From Caryophanales bacterium (GTDB lineage Bacteria > Bacillota > Bacilli > Exiguobacteriales > Exiguobacteriaceae), in contig CABIYO010000006.1 in the NCBI GenBank assembly GCA_902362975.1, forward strand, positions 1 through 64,000: a stretch of 64,000 nt of DNA. Reading direction: 5' to 3'. Under the pieces are notes generated by a model. The model was not told the origin of the DNA and made no database searches. It saw only the letters and a list, made by a program, of their open reading frames with translations. This document shows positions 33,848 to 43,139 of this stretch, in pieces; the stretch's first letter is position 1, and the number at the start of each line of letters is the position of its first letter. The position numbers and the translations under genes were made by a program.

Positions 33848-34585
33848 ATGCTGCACGTCGATCGATTGAACGGCGGTTATCTCGGTAAACAAGTTTTGCA
33901 TGACATTTCGTTCGAAGTAAAAAAAGGGGAGCTCGTCGGTTTGATAGGGCTGAATGGAGCTGGAAAATCGACGACGATCAAACACATTTTGGGGTTATTG
34001 TCACCCCTCTCCGGAAAAATCGAAATTGATGGCGAAACATTAAATTCTTCCGAAAAGAACTATCGTAAGAAAGTAAGTTACATACCGGAGACTCCGATTT
34101 TGTATGAGACGTTAACCTTGCAAGAACATATTGAATTGATGGGGAAAGCGTACGATGTGAATCCGGACGAGTTGGCTGCGCGTACGAAGCGTTTGGCGAA
34201 AGAAATGAGAATGGAAAAGCAACTCGCTTGGTTCCCTTCCGTCTTTTCGAAAGGAATGCGTCAAAAAGCGATGATCTTGTGTGCACTTGTGACGAAAACG
34301 CCGCTCTTGATTGTTGATGAACCATTTGTCGGTCTCGACCCACTAGCGATTCGTCAGTTGCTTCAGTTGTTTGATGAATATAAACAAGATTGTGCGATCT
34401 TAATGTCCACTCATATCCTTGAGACGGCGGAACGGCACTGTGACCGCTTCGTATTCCTCCATCAAGGAGTCGTCATCGCGAGCGGAACAGCGGCGGAGTT
34501 GCGTGACGCATATCGCTTGTCGCCTGATGCGACACTTGATGATATATATGTAGAAGCAATCGCTTCGGAGGAACGGTCGTCATGA
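33848..34585 (+). CDS. ecsA: ABC transporter ATPase EcsA
   Basis: ATP-binding half of the Ecs exporter; in B. subtilis it affects protein secretion, competence and the intramembrane protease RasP. The 245-aa protein has Walker A GLNGAGKST (near residue 34), the EcsA-type signature FSKGMRQKAM near 137 and Walker B LLIVDEPFVGLDP near 157. ATG 33848 follows AAAGGTG by eight bases; ATG 33824 is less well placed. It overlaps ecsB by four bases. ecsC is not present. Confidence 0.92.
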   Translation: MLHVDRLNGGYLGKQVLHDISFEVKKGELVGLIGLNGAGKSTTIKHILGLLSPLSGKIEIDGETLNSSEKNYRKKVSYIPETPILYETLTLQEHIELMGKAYDVNPDELAARTKRLAKEMRMEKQLAWFPSVFSKGMRQKAMILCALVTKTPLLIVDEPFVGLDPLAIRQLLQLFDEYKQDCAILMSTHILETAERHCDRFVFLHQGVVIASGTAAELRDAYRLSPDATLDDIYVEAIASEERSS

Positions 34586-35715
34586 ATCGATTTACAGCAA
34601 GGCTCGGAACCTGGATGGAAGAGGTCGTCAAGTACAGTCGCTACGTTGCGAACGGGGGACTACTGTTCACCCTCTATTTCACCTTGATTTACGGGGCGTT
34701 CGTCTACAATAGCTTCTTAGAACGAATCGATGGGACATTTCCTGGAACGTGGGTTGCCGCGGTGGTCCTATTGCTCATGCCACTCGGTCATCGCCCGCGA
34801 ACGTTCATTCAAGAGGCGGATCAAGTATTTTTGCTGCCGGAGTTAGGGGATATTCGTTCCTATATGGTGGGGGTACGTTTATTTAATCTTGTGTTTGCTG
34901 CACTACGTGGATTACTCGTCCTTCTCGTTTTACTACCGCTCCTCGTACGGACCGAAAGTTATTCGAGTATCGAAGTGTTATCCGTCGTCGTGACGATGGT
35001 CATGTTGTCAGCTGCAGGTCGTTTGGCAAAAGTGGAAGGTGTGCGCGAATGGACAATCCTCCCGTTTGCACTTGGAAGTGGTGTTTTGTTATTGATGAAT
35101 TGGACACAGTGGGCATGGATCCCCGCAGTTGCTCCCTTCATTCTCTTGCATCTGAAAAGAAATGAGCGGATTCCGCTCCTCCATTGGGGGGCACTCGAAG
35201 AGAAGAGTCGAGCTCAGTTTGAACGGGTGATCAGCTGGTTCGTCGATTTGCCGACCTTGAAAGAAGAAGTTCGAGAGCGCCGAGTGTTGACGCGGCTTCT
35301 AGAAAATCGGGTACTACGGCGTGTAGATGCATCGCGTTACGTGTACGGACTTCGTATTCTCCGTTCGAACGACTCACTTGATTTGATTCTTCGCTTGACC
35401 GTAGTGGCGCTCATTGTCATGTGGATGTCGGGGGGATGGTACGTCGGATTGGTCACGCCGCTCTTCGTAGGATTGACCGCGTTACAGCTCGTTCCGTTAT
35501 TTAAACGGTTAGAGGCGATTTCCATCGTTTCCTGGCTCCCAATCACACGCGATGAACGAATCGCAGGGTATTCGTGGTGGGCGATGCGACTGCTCGTCAT
35601 CCAGTCCGTCGTTCTAGTGATTGCATCCGTCGCTTTCGGTGCCACCTGGGATGCAGCGGTCGGATTGATCTTGTCTGTCATGGTCACACGCTATTACTTG
35701 AATCGATTGAGATAA
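34582..35715 (+). CDS. ecsB: ABC transporter membrane protein EcsB
   Basis: Membrane partner of EcsA, 377 aa. Hydrophobic segments lie near residues 22-42, 54-70, 95-150 and 160-185, and four more in the last third (LRLTVVALIVMWMSGGWYVG, VVLVIASVAFGATWDAAVG). It carries the family-typical positively charged middle with LLENRVLRRVDASRYVYGLRI-like segments. It is translationally coupled with ecsA by ATGA and ends in a terminator. Confidence 0.88.
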   Translation: MNRFTARLGTWMEEVVKYSRYVANGGLLFTLYFTLIYGAFVYNSFLERIDGTFPGTWVAAVVLLLMPLGHRPRTFIQEADQVFLLPELGDIRSYMVGVRLFNLVFAALRGLLVLLVLLPLLVRTESYSSIEVLSVVVTMVMLSAAGRLAKVEGVREWTILPFALGSGVLLLMNWTQWAWIPAVAPFILLHLKRNERIPLLHWGALEEKSRAQFERVISWFVDLPTLKEEVRERRVLTRLLENRVLRRVDASRYVYGLRILRSNDSLDLILRLTVVALIVMWMSGGWYVGLVTPLFVGLTALQLVPLFKRLEAISIVSWLPITRDERIAGYSWWAMRLLVIQSVVLVIASVAFGATWDAAVGLILSVMVTRYYLNRLR

Positions 35716-35718
35716 AAA

Positions 35719-35747
35719 GAAGGACATCCTGTGCGGGATGTCCTTCT
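35719..35747. terminator. Bidirectional terminator after ecsAB
   Basis: Stem AGAAGGACATCC / GGATGTCCTTCT with a short loop, between ecsB and the convergent amt gene. Confidence 0.9.
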
Positions 35748-35759
35748 CACGTGAATAGA

Positions 35760-37058
35760 TTATTTTTTAGGTGACATGACCGATACGCTCGAACCGAGAA
35801 TTTTCGGGAGGCGTCCTGGTTTCTCAGTTGTTTCTTCGACTTCACCGTATGCCGATACACCATGTTCTGCGATATCGAGACCGATATCTTCTTGTTCTTC
35901 TGTGACACGGAGGCCGATTGTGACATCGAGAAGTTTCAAGAAGGCGTAACTTCCACCACCAGCGATGACCATCGCGATCAACACACCGAGTGTCTGTACA
36001 CCGAGCTGTGTCAATCCGCCACCGTAGAAAAGTCCGGCAGAACCAATCCCTGTGATCTCAACGAGTCGTGGAGATGCGAAGAAGCCGAGTGCGAGTGTTC
36101 CAATGATCCCAGCGACTCCGTGTACGGAGAAAGCGCAGAGGGGGTCATCCACATACTTCGCCATCAAGATGCTCGTTCCATATGTTGCAACCGATGCGAG
36201 TGCCCCAATGACGACGGCTGCCCACGGTTCGACGAACGCACAAGCTGCCGTGATGGCGACGAGCGCCCCGAGTACTCCGTTGACGATTGTCGGGATGTCT
36301 GCCGTTTTCCGATGGAGCATGACGATGGCCAGAGCACCGAGCGCACCAGCTGCTGTGGCGAGCATCGTTGTCAATGCGACGTAACCGAAGAATCCGTCAG
36401 CGACCGACATTGTCGAACCGGCGTTAAAGCCGAACCAGCAAAGCCAGAGGATGAGACCACCCACGACTGTTAACACATAGTTATGGCCAGCGAGTGATGC
36501 CGTCTTACGACGTGGTTTCAAAATGATTGTTGCCATGAGAGCCGCCATCCCACCCTGAAGGTGAACGACCGCCGAACCTGCGAAGTCTTGCATCCCCATT
36601 GATCCGAGAATTCCACCAGCCCATACTGAGCGAGCAACGATTGGATAGAGGATGGCAACGAAGAAGATACCGAACAGAACGTAGGCAGAAAGCTTAGCCC
36701 GTTCCGCAAATCCACCCCACGCGATGGCAAGAGAAACTGCAACGAATGATAACTGGAATAAGAATTTGATGTCGATGGAAACGTTCGCCCAGTCGAGGCT
36801 TGTGAATGATCCGTTTAAGAAGAATCCTTCTGTCCCAAACCAAGTCGTTCCGTCACCGAATGAGAGACCGAACCCGACCGTCCAAAAAGCGAGTGCCGCC
36901 ACAGATAGGCTGATAATTTGTTTGACCGCGACGTGACCGGCGTTCTTCGCCCGAAGCGTCCCTGTCTCGAGTAATCCGAAACCTAATTGCATCGTCAATA
37001 CGAGCAATGCAGCGATGAGTACATACAGCGTGTCCATATAATAGAGAATGTCTTCCAT
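35760..37058 (-). CDS. amtB: Ammonium transporter (Amt/NrgA)
   Basis: Trimeric ammonium channel of the membrane. The 432-aa protein has about 11 helices and family motifs: LGFGLLETGTLRAKNAG near residue 25, the first pore His in VVHLQGGMAAL near 160, WFGFNAGSTM near 205 and the second pore His in FSVHGVAGIIGTL near 315. I start at ATG 37058, seven bases after AAGGAGGG; the ATG at 37064 is too close to it. No glnK/PII gene follows, unlike B. subtilis nrgAB. Upstream are a TnrA box and a matching promoter. Confidence 0.93.
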   Translation of the reverse strand: MEDILYYMDTLYVLIAALLVLTMQLGFGLLETGTLRAKNAGHVAVKQIISLSVAALAFWTVGFGLSFGDGTTWFGTEGFFLNGSFTSLDWANVSIDIKFLFQLSFVAVSLAIAWGGFAERAKLSAYVLFGIFFVAILYPIVARSVWAGGILGSMGMQDFAGSAVVHLQGGMAALMATIILKPRRKTASLAGHNYVLTVVGGLILWLCWFGFNAGSTMSVADGFFGYVALTTMLATAAGALGALAIVMLHRKTADIPTIVNGVLGALVAITAACAFVEPWAAVVIGALASVATYGTSILMAKYVDDPLCAFSVHGVAGIIGTLALGFFASPRLVEITGIGSAGLFYGGGLTQLGVQTLGVLIAMVIAGGGSYAFLKLLDVTIGLRVTEEQEDIGLDIAEHGVSAYGEVEETTEKPGRLPKILGSSVSVMSPKK

Positions 37059-37103
37059 GTTCATGCCCTCCTTTTTCTTAGGTGCTTTCCAAAAGTTGAC
37101 TTC

Positions 37104-37109
37104 AGTGTA
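37104..37109 (-). promoter_or_regulatory. -10 element of amtB
   Basis: TACACT on the minus strand. A start point at about 37098 would place the TnrA box centre (37147) near -49, the position used for activation at B. subtilis nrgA. Confidence 0.5.
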
Positions 37110-37138
37110 AAACGAAAATATCGTGCTGGATTGCATTT

Positions 37139-37155
37139 TGTCAGATTATCTGACA
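37139..37155. promoter_or_regulatory. TnrA/GlnR box between amtB and tnrA
   Basis: TGTCAGATTATCTGACA agrees with the consensus TGTNANAWWWTNTNACA at every position and is a near-perfect palindrome. It should activate amtB in nitrogen limitation and may also control tnrA itself. Confidence 0.9.
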
Positions 37156-37184
37156 TAGTTTTTTTATGAAGGAGGCGAGGCTGA

Positions 37185-37490
37185 ATGGACTATAAATCGA
37201 AGAAAGTGATCGGGATGGGCGTCGTGACTGAATTAACGGGACTTTCGGAGCGTCAAGTCCGGTATTATGAAGAAAAAGGTCTCGTCTTTCCAGAACGTAC
37301 AAAAGGTGGTTCACGTAAATATTCTTTCCATGACGTGGAACGTTTGGTCGAAGTGGCGACTAAACTAGAGGATGGATGGCGAATTCAAGATATTAAGGAA
37401 CGAGAACGACGATTGTCGACGAAACAGCGTGATGATTTGATTCGAGGTCAATTGAATTCTGCCTTCCGAACATTTCCGACAAAAAAATGA
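37185..37490 (+). CDS. tnrA: MerR-type nitrogen regulator TnrA
   Basis: Global regulator of nitrogen-limitation genes; it binds TGT-N11-ACA boxes and is held off DNA by feedback-inhibited glutamine synthetase. The 101-aa product has the MerR helix-turn-helix (GVVTELTGLSERQVRYYEEKGLVFP, residues 12-36) and wing (SRKYSFHDVERLVEVA), then a short tail ending QLNSAFRTFPTKK. That tail resembles the TnrA tail that contacts glutamine synthetase. No glnA is adjacent, which favours TnrA over GlnR. AAGGAGG precedes the ATG. It is divergent from its expected target amtB. Confidence 0.87.
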   Translation: MDYKSKKVIGMGVVTELTGLSERQVRYYEEKGLVFPERTKGGSRKYSFHDVERLVEVATKLEDGWRIQDIKERERRLSTKQRDDLIRGQLNSAFRTFPTKK

Positions 37491-37521
37491 CACAAAGAAA
37501 ACACAATGAAAATGCTTCACA

Positions 37522-37552
37522 TTAGCATAATTCTAATTAATTTCTGTATAAT
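37522..37552 (+). promoter_or_regulatory. PerR-like box and -10 of hemEHY
   Basis: TTAGCAT-A-ATTCTAA (37522-37536) is a 7-1-7 inverted repeat with a single mismatch and fits the PerR consensus TTANAATNATTNTAA except for one base. TATAAT follows at 37547-37552. The box sits where the -35 element should be, so a bound repressor would block the promoter. Confidence 0.6.
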
Positions 37553-37606
37553 GTTTTTGAGTTCACAAACACGAGAATAAAGAGTGTAGGAGAAATTTAG
37601 AGGGGA

Positions 37607-38656
37607 ATGACGCGACGTATGAACGATACTATTTTAAAAGCGTTTAAAGGAGAGGCGACAGATTATGTACCTGTATGGTATATGCGCCAAGCCGGGCGCT
37701 ACCAACCGGAATATCGAGAGATTAAAAAGACGAGGTCACTATTCGAGATCACGCATGATCCTGAACTTTGTGCATATGTGACGGAACTTCCGGTGAAACA
37801 ACTCGGAGTCGACGCGGCCATTCTATATAAGGACATCATGACGCCACTTCCGTCGATGGGAGTCGATGTCGAGATCAAGAGCGGGATTGGACCGGTCATC
37901 GATAACCCGTACCGAACGATGAAAGATGTGGAACGATTAAAACCGTTAAACCCGGAAGATATCTCATACGTCTTCGACACGATCCGTCTACTACGGGAAC
38001 GACTAGAAGTTCCGCTTATCGGCTTTTCAGGCGCACCGTTCACATTGGCGAGCTATATGATCGAAGGGGGACCGTCGCGGAACTACCATCGTACAAAAGC
38101 ACTCATGTATGCAGAACCGGATGTATGGAATGCATTGATGGAAAAACTCGGCGACATGGTCATCACGTATGCGAAGGCGCAAGCGGATGCCGGAATTCAA
38201 GCGTTCCAATTGTTCGATTCGTGGGTCGGGACGCTCAGCCGCAAAGATTATGCACGTTATATCAAACCGACGACGGAGCGTATTTTTAAAGAACTACGTT
38301 CACTCGACATTCCACTCATCATGCACGGTGTCGGAGCGACTCATCAAATTGAGGAATGGCAAGACCTTCCCCTTGATGTGGTCGGACTTGACTGGCGTCT
38401 GTCGGTACAGGAAGCACGGGACCGTGGCATCACAAAGGCGGTTCAAGGAAACTTAGACCCGTCGTTCTTGTTAGCTCCATGGCCGGTCATCGAAGAGAAG
38501 GTAAGGGAAATTTTGGATGAAGGAATGAAACAGCCAGGTTACGTTTTCAACTTGGGACATGGGGTGTTCCCTGAAGTCGACCCGGCCGTACTCGTCAAAT
38601 TGACGGCATTCATTCACGACTACTCACGCGAAAAAATGGGAGGCGACGAATCATGA
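37607..38656 (+). CDS. hemE: Uroporphyrinogen decarboxylase
   Basis: Converts uroporphyrinogen III to coproporphyrinogen III. The 349-aa product has [17 protein letters not shown] (residues 22-38), the [18 protein letters not shown] block near 140 and the C-terminal [14 protein letters not shown]. The start ATG 37607 matches the N-terminal length of the B. subtilis protein; its own ribosome-binding site is poorly spaced, and ATG 37619 is the alternative. It overlaps hemH by four bases. First gene of hemE-hemH-hemY behind a PerR-like box. Confidence 0.94.
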   Translation: MTRRMNDTILKAFKGEATDYVPVWYMRQAGRYQPEYREIKKTRSLFEITHDPELCAYVTELPVKQLGVDAAILYKDIMTPLPSMGVDVEIKSGIGPVIDNPYRTMKDVERLKPLNPEDISYVFDTIRLLRERLEVPLIGFSGAPFTLASYMIEGGPSRNYHRTKALMYAEPDVWNALMEKLGDMVITYAKAQADAGIQAFQLFDSWVGTLSRKDYARYIKPTTERIFKELRSLDIPLIMHGVGATHQIEEWQDLPLDVVGLDWRLSVQEARDRGITKAVQGNLDPSFLLAPWPVIEEKVREILDEGMKQPGYVFNLGHGVFPEVDPAVLVKLTAFIHDYSREKMGGDES

Positions 38657-39582
38657 AAACAGTCGGACTACTTGTCATGGCGTACGGCACACCGTACAAA
38701 CCAGAAGATATCGAGCGGTATTACACGCACATTCGCTACGGACGCAAACCGTCACCGGAAGCACTCCAAGATTTGACGGAACGCTACGAAGCGATTGGTG
38801 GCGTATCTCCACTCGCGAAAATCACGATCGATCAAGCAGAGACGCTTCGTGACATCTTGAACGAGCGTCATGTGGGTGAGATCGAGTTCAAACTGTATAT
38901 CGGACTGAAACATATCGAACCGTTCGTAGAAGATGCGGTCGCGCAAATGGCGAACGACGGCATCAAAGAGGCGGTATCGGTTGTCTTAGCACCTCATTAT
39001 TCATCATACAGCGTCAAATCGTACAACGGACGTGCCCATGAAGAAGCCGCGAAGTATGGCATCGAGATTCGTTCAGTCGACTCTTGGTATGACGAGCCGA
39101 AGTTTATCAACTGGTGGGCAGAAGCAATCAAAGAGACGTTTGCGAACTTGCCAGTGCCGGCTGAAAAAGCATGTCTCATTGTATCAGCGCATAGCCTTCC
39201 TGAGAAAATCTTGGCTGGTGGCGACCCGTATCCGGACCAGTTGAAAGAGACGGCAGAAAAAATTGCCCAAGCCACTGGCGTACCGAACGTTGAGGTCGGT
39301 TGGCAGTCAGAAGGGAACACGCCGGACCCATGGATCGGACCGGATGTTCAAGATTTGACGGCTGAACTTTATGAAAAGCACGGTTACGAGGCGTTCGTCT
39401 ATACGCCGGTTGGTTTTGTTGCAGACCATCTCGAAGTATTGTTCGATAACGACGTCGAGTGTAAAGTTGTCTGCGACCGCCTCGGTGTTCACTACGCACG
39501 TCCAGCTATGCCAAATGCAGAGCGAAGCTTCATCGAAGCCATCGCGGATCGAATGGAAAGCGTGATTGTGCATCATGCGTAA
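38653..39582 (+). CDS. hemH: Coproporphyrin ferrochelatase (CpfC/HemH)
   Basis: Inserts iron into coproporphyrin III in the Gram-positive branch of haem synthesis. The 309-aa protein starts [24 protein letters not shown] and has the [17 protein letters not shown] segment near residue 115, with the metal-site His, and [17 protein letters not shown] near 216. [15 protein letters not shown] near 254 carries the second conserved Glu. It overlaps hemE (ATGA) and hemY (8 bases), indicating one operon. Confidence 0.95.
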   Translation: MKTVGLLVMAYGTPYKPEDIERYYTHIRYGRKPSPEALQDLTERYEAIGGVSPLAKITIDQAETLRDILNERHVGEIEFKLYIGLKHIEPFVEDAVAQMANDGIKEAVSVVLAPHYSSYSVKSYNGRAHEEAAKYGIEIRSVDSWYDEPKFINWWAEAIKETFANLPVPAEKACLIVSAHSLPEKILAGGDPYPDQLKETAEKIAQATGVPNVEVGWQSEGNTPDPWIGPDVQDLTAELYEKHGYEAFVYTPVGFVADHLEVLFDNDVECKVVCDRLGVHYARPAMPNAERSFIEAIADRMESVIVHHA

Positions 39583-40960
39583 ATTCACGATTGTCGGTGG
39601 TGGGATCACAGGTCTCACCGCCGCTTTTTATGCGGAGCGTTATTTGCCGGAAGACGTGACCATCACGTTGCTCGAGGCGACGGATCGCCTCGGTGGAAAG
39701 ATTGATACGTATGAGACGGGCGAGTTTGCGGTGGAGCGTGGTCCGGACTCGTACGTCTTTCGAAAGACTGCGATGACCGAATTGATTGAAGATGTCGGCT
39801 TAGGCGATGAACTTGTCCGCAACGGAGTCGGCCAGGCTTACGTCCTTCATCATGACGGGCTCCATCCGATTCCGAAGCAGACGGTGATGGGGATTCCGCT
39901 CGACGTCAATGCGTTTCGTGAGACGACGTTGCTTTCGGAAGAAGAGCACGAAGACTTGAAACGGATGTTGCTGTCACCACCGAATGTAAAAGCACCTGAT
40001 TCGGACGTCTCACTCGGTCTCTACCTTCGTGAGCGTGTCGGGGACCCGATTGTCGACCGCTTAATTGAACCGTTACTCTCTGGTATCTATGCCGGAGACA
40101 TCGATCAAATGAGTGCGATGTCGACATTCCCGCAGTTCATCGAGGGAGAAAAGAAATACGGCAACTTGTATGAAGGAATGCGACACTTACGACCGGAACA
40201 ACGGGTCGCAGAAGTCGGGGCGAAGAAGGTCGGTCAGTTTGCCTCGTTGAAACGTGGACTCAAATCACTGACGGATCGCTTGGCAGAACGGTTGGAACGA
40301 ACTGAAATCGTATTAAACTGTTCCGTCGAACAAGTATCCGAACGTGAGGACGGGTACCGTCTCTTCACGAATTGCGGTGACATCGATACGGACCATTTGG
40401 TGTTGACGGTCCCACCGCGCCTCATTCGTCAGTTCCTCCCGAAAGTCGACAGTGACTTTTTGGCGGACATGAAGCCACATGCGACGGCCACATGCTCGCT
40501 CGTCTTCAAAGAAGCAGATATTGAGCTCCCGTTTGTTGGGACAGGGTTCGTGACGAGTCAAGAAGCGGATGTGACGATCACGGCATGTACGTTCATCGAC
40601 CAGAAATGGCCACATGCGGTGCCGGAAGGATATCACGTCCTTCGTGTCTTTTTAGGTCGTCCGGGGGCAGATGATATCGTCGAAGCATCCGATAAAGAAA
40701 TCATCGAGACGGCATTACACGATCTCCGTGGCCTTATGCGCATTCATCGTGAGCCGATTCAAACCGTCGTCAGTCGACTTCGTGATGGGCTGCCACCTTA
40801 TGCGGTCTTTCATGCGGACCGCGTCAAAGCACTCCGGGCCGAGATGAGCCGGGTATACCCAGGTGTCATTCTCGCCGGTATCGCCTATGACGGAATTGGA
40901 ATGCCGGACTGTGTGAAGAGTGTTCGGGAACAAGTGAAGGCTTTGCGTGAAAAAAATTGA
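39575..40960 (+). CDS. hemY: Coproporphyrinogen III oxidase (CgoX/HemY)
   Basis: FAD enzyme that oxidises coproporphyrinogen III to coproporphyrin III. The 461-aa protein begins with the dinucleotide fold [18 protein letters not shown], followed by [12 protein letters not shown] near residue 50, [22 protein letters not shown] near 165 and the FAD-closing [18 protein letters not shown] near 430. The start is ATG 39575 inside the end of hemH; TTG 39566 is better spaced from GGAAAG and is a possible alternative. Last gene of the operon; a weak hairpin with T tract (about 40971-41007) follows. Confidence 0.94.
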   Translation: MRKFTIVGGGITGLTAAFYAERYLPEDVTITLLEATDRLGGKIDTYETGEFAVERGPDSYVFRKTAMTELIEDVGLGDELVRNGVGQAYVLHHDGLHPIPKQTVMGIPLDVNAFRETTLLSEEEHEDLKRMLLSPPNVKAPDSDVSLGLYLRERVGDPIVDRLIEPLLSGIYAGDIDQMSAMSTFPQFIEGEKKYGNLYEGMRHLRPEQRVAEVGAKKVGQFASLKRGLKSLTDRLAERLERTEIVLNCSVEQVSEREDGYRLFTNCGDIDTDHLVLTVPPRLIRQFLPKVDSDFLADMKPHATATCSLVFKEADIELPFVGTGFVTSQEADVTITACTFIDQKWPHAVPEGYHVLRVFLGRPGADDIVEASDKEIIETALHDLRGLMRIHREPIQTVVSRLRDGLPPYAVFHADRVKALRAEMSRVYPGVILAGIAYDGIGMPDCVKSVREQVKALREKN

Positions 40961-41047
40961 GATTTGATGAAGGGAAGGTTCGGATTGTTCCTCAGCCCTC
41001 TCTTTTTGTTATAGTTAAAAGCGAAAGAGAAAAAGGAGTGATGGAAG

Positions 41048-41935
41048 ATGGCAACGTATAAACTTTTTGTATCAGACATGGACGGTACGATTTTGCACAA
41101 CCACACCAAAATCGCGGATGAGACAGCAGAGATTGTTCGTGAAGCAGAGGCAGCAGGGATTCGCTTTGCGATTGCGACGGGGCGCAACTATGTGAATGCG
41201 AAACAGATATTAGACGAGGTCGGACTCTCTTGCCCGATTGTCTCGTCGAATGGGGCGCGTGTGCTCGACACATCGGGAAAAGTCCTTCATGAAATCGATT
41301 TGACGGTTGATGAGGCGCTTCAAGTCATCGACGTCCTTCATCAAGATGACAAGTATGCGGACGTCTTTTACGAAATATACACAGAAGCTGGAGTCGTGGC
41401 GAGCCGTGGCGACTTGATTGAAGCGTCGATGAAAAACTTGAAAGCGAATGGTGACGATCGCTCGCTCGAGATGTACGAATTCTTTAAGAATCGCTACTAC
41501 GTCAATGAAGACGTCAAAATTGTTGATGACATTGAGAATTTTATCCGAGAAGAAGCGGGACGTGTCTACAAGTTCATCGCGTTCTCGAACCATCTTGAGA
41601 AAATGAACGGACTTTGGAAAGAAATTGAAGACCAAGTCGAAGGAGTGTATGTCACGTCTTCAGGCAATGATAACATCGAAGTGATGGCCCGCGGTGCAGA
41701 TAAAGGGAACGGTGTGACAAAACTTGCCGAACATTATGGTATCGATTTATCTGAGGTCGTCGTGATTGGGGATAACTTGAACGACGTTCCGATGTTCAAA
41801 GTAGCCGGTAAAAGGATTGCGATGGCCAATAGCCACGAAGACTTGATTGCTATCAGCGACCACGTCACCGAACGCCATGATGAGTATGGTGTGGCGAACG
41901 CATTGAAGCGCGTGATGACAGGTGTGTGGAAGTAA
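41048..41935 (+). CDS. Cof-type HAD-IIB phosphatase
   Basis: Haloacid-dehalogenase superfamily sugar-phosphate or nucleotide phosphatase, substrate unknown. The 295-aa protein has motif I DMDGTI (residues 10-15), motif II ATGRN near 44, the type IIB cap domain (about 90-200) and the C-terminal GDNLNDVPMFKVAGKRIAMANS with the metal Asp pair near 240. AAAGGAGTGATGGAAG precedes the ATG. It stands alone between hemY and lplJ. Many paralogues exist in each genome, so a gene symbol is not assigned. Confidence 0.88.
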   Translation: MATYKLFVSDMDGTILHNHTKIADETAEIVREAEAAGIRFAIATGRNYVNAKQILDEVGLSCPIVSSNGARVLDTSGKVLHEIDLTVDEALQVIDVLHQDDKYADVFYEIYTEAGVVASRGDLIEASMKNLKANGDDRSLEMYEFFKNRYYVNEDVKIVDDIENFIREEAGRVYKFIAFSNHLEKMNGLWKEIEDQVEGVYVTSSGNDNIEVMARGADKGNGVTKLAEHYGIDLSEVVVIGDNLNDVPMFKVAGKRIAMANSHEDLIAISDHVTERHDEYGVANALKRVMTGVWK

Positions 41936-42006
41936 AAGATTTGTCGAGGACTCGTCTCGTTTCGTATAATACGATTAACGAACATCCGACTAGGAGGAAA
42001 TAAACT

Positions 42007-42996
42007 GTGAAATTTATTTTTAATCCGGATATCCGCGACCCGAAGCTCAATTTGGCGGTTGAAGAATATATCCTTAAACATTTGAATGTAGACCATGAAG
42101 ATTATTTCTTGTTCTACATTAACGGTCCGTCCATCATCGTCGGGAAGAACCAAAATACATCAGAAGAAGTTAACTTGAAGTACGTCGAAGAGAATGGCAT
42201 CGATGTCGTTCGACGTCTCTCTGGTGGAGGTGCTGTCTATCATGATGAAGGGAACTTGAACTTCAGCTTCATCACGAAAGATGATGGCAACTCGTTCAAC
42301 AACTATAAGAAGTTCACACAACCAATCGTGGATGCGCTTCGTAACCTCGGTGTCGAGGCAGAGCTGACAGGTCGTAACGACATTCAGGTCGGAGAACGCA
42401 AAATCAGCGGTAACGCACAATTCACGACGCGTGGACGCATGTTCAGCCACGGGACGCTCATGTTCAACTCGAACATTGAAGAGGTCGTGAACTCACTTAA
42501 CGTCTCGGAAGAGAAAATGCGTTCAAAAGGAATCAAGTCCGTTCGTAGCCGTGTGGCGAACATCACTGAATTTTTAGAGCATGAGATGGAGATGGAACAG
42601 TTTGTCGAAGCGCTTCTCCATTCGATCTATGATGGAGAACAACCGGAACGCTATGTGCTTCGTGACGAGGATTGGGAAATCGTCCACGATATCTCGAAAG
42701 AACGCTATGCGAACTGGGACTGGAACTTTGGGAAGTCGCCAAAGTTCGACGTCGAGTCGAAACGTCGTTTCCCAATCGGGACGATCGATGTCCGCTTGAA
42801 CGTCAACAAAGGGACGATCACAGAAGCGAAAATTTACGGTGATTTCTTTGGTGTCGGTGACATCCAAGACGTCGAGCAAGCGCTCGTTGGGACGCGTTTC
42901 GAACGTGCGGCCATCCGTGAGCAATTGATGCAACTCGATTTGAAACATTATTTCGGAAATGTCGACCTCGAGGAATTAGTCGATTTAATTAGTTAA
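42007..42996 (+). CDS. lplJ: Lipoate-protein ligase
   Basis: Attaches free lipoate, through lipoyl-AMP, to the lysine of lipoyl domains in 2-oxoacid dehydrogenases and GcvH. The 329-aa protein has the LplA-type RRLSGGGAVYHDEGNLNFSF motif near residue 70, the GRNDIQVGERKISGNAQ segment near 120 with the catalytic Lys, and the C-terminal accessory domain. The start is GTG 42007 after AGGAGG. In B. subtilis lplJ (yhfJ) also lies near yhfL and the hem genes. It ends at a strong terminator. Confidence 0.93.
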   Translation: MKFIFNPDIRDPKLNLAVEEYILKHLNVDHEDYFLFYINGPSIIVGKNQNTSEEVNLKYVEENGIDVVRRLSGGGAVYHDEGNLNFSFITKDDGNSFNNYKKFTQPIVDALRNLGVEAELTGRNDIQVGERKISGNAQFTTRGRMFSHGTLMFNSNIEEVVNSLNVSEEKMRSKGIKSVRSRVANITEFLEHEMEMEQFVEALLHSIYDGEQPERYVLRDEDWEIVHDISKERYANWDWNFGKSPKFDVESKRRFPIGTIDVRLNVNKGTITEAKIYGDFFGVGDIQDVEQALVGTRFERAAIREQLMQLDLKHYFGNVDLEELVDLIS

Positions 42997-43005
42997 GTTA
43001 GTCAT

Positions 43006-43033
43006 GGCGGTCTCTACGGAGGTCGCCTTTTTT
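43006..43033 (+). terminator. Terminator of lplJ
   Basis: Nine-pair stem GGCGGTCTC / GAGGTCGCC (two G-T pairs), TACG loop, six T. Confidence 0.93.
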
Positions 43034-43097
43034 GGCAGTTTCGTGAACGTTGATCATACGGATTGCACCTCGATGGGAGAAGGCGTATCATAATTTG

Positions 43098-43111
43098 TGC
43101 AAGCGCTTTCG
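43098..43111. promoter_or_regulatory. Weak cre-like site upstream of the EIIA-like gene
   Basis: TGCAAGCGCTTTCG departs from the cre consensus at two positions but keeps the AAGCGCTT core. It lies 29 bases before the gene. Confidence 0.4.
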
Positions 43112-43139
43112 TAAAGGTTGAAAAATAGGAGGAATCACT

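Noticed and set aside
40971..41007. Terminator after hemY
   Set aside because: The stem AGGG-AGG / CCT-CCCT is interrupted and has a long loop; only the T tract supports it, so I mention it in the hemY entry but do not list it.
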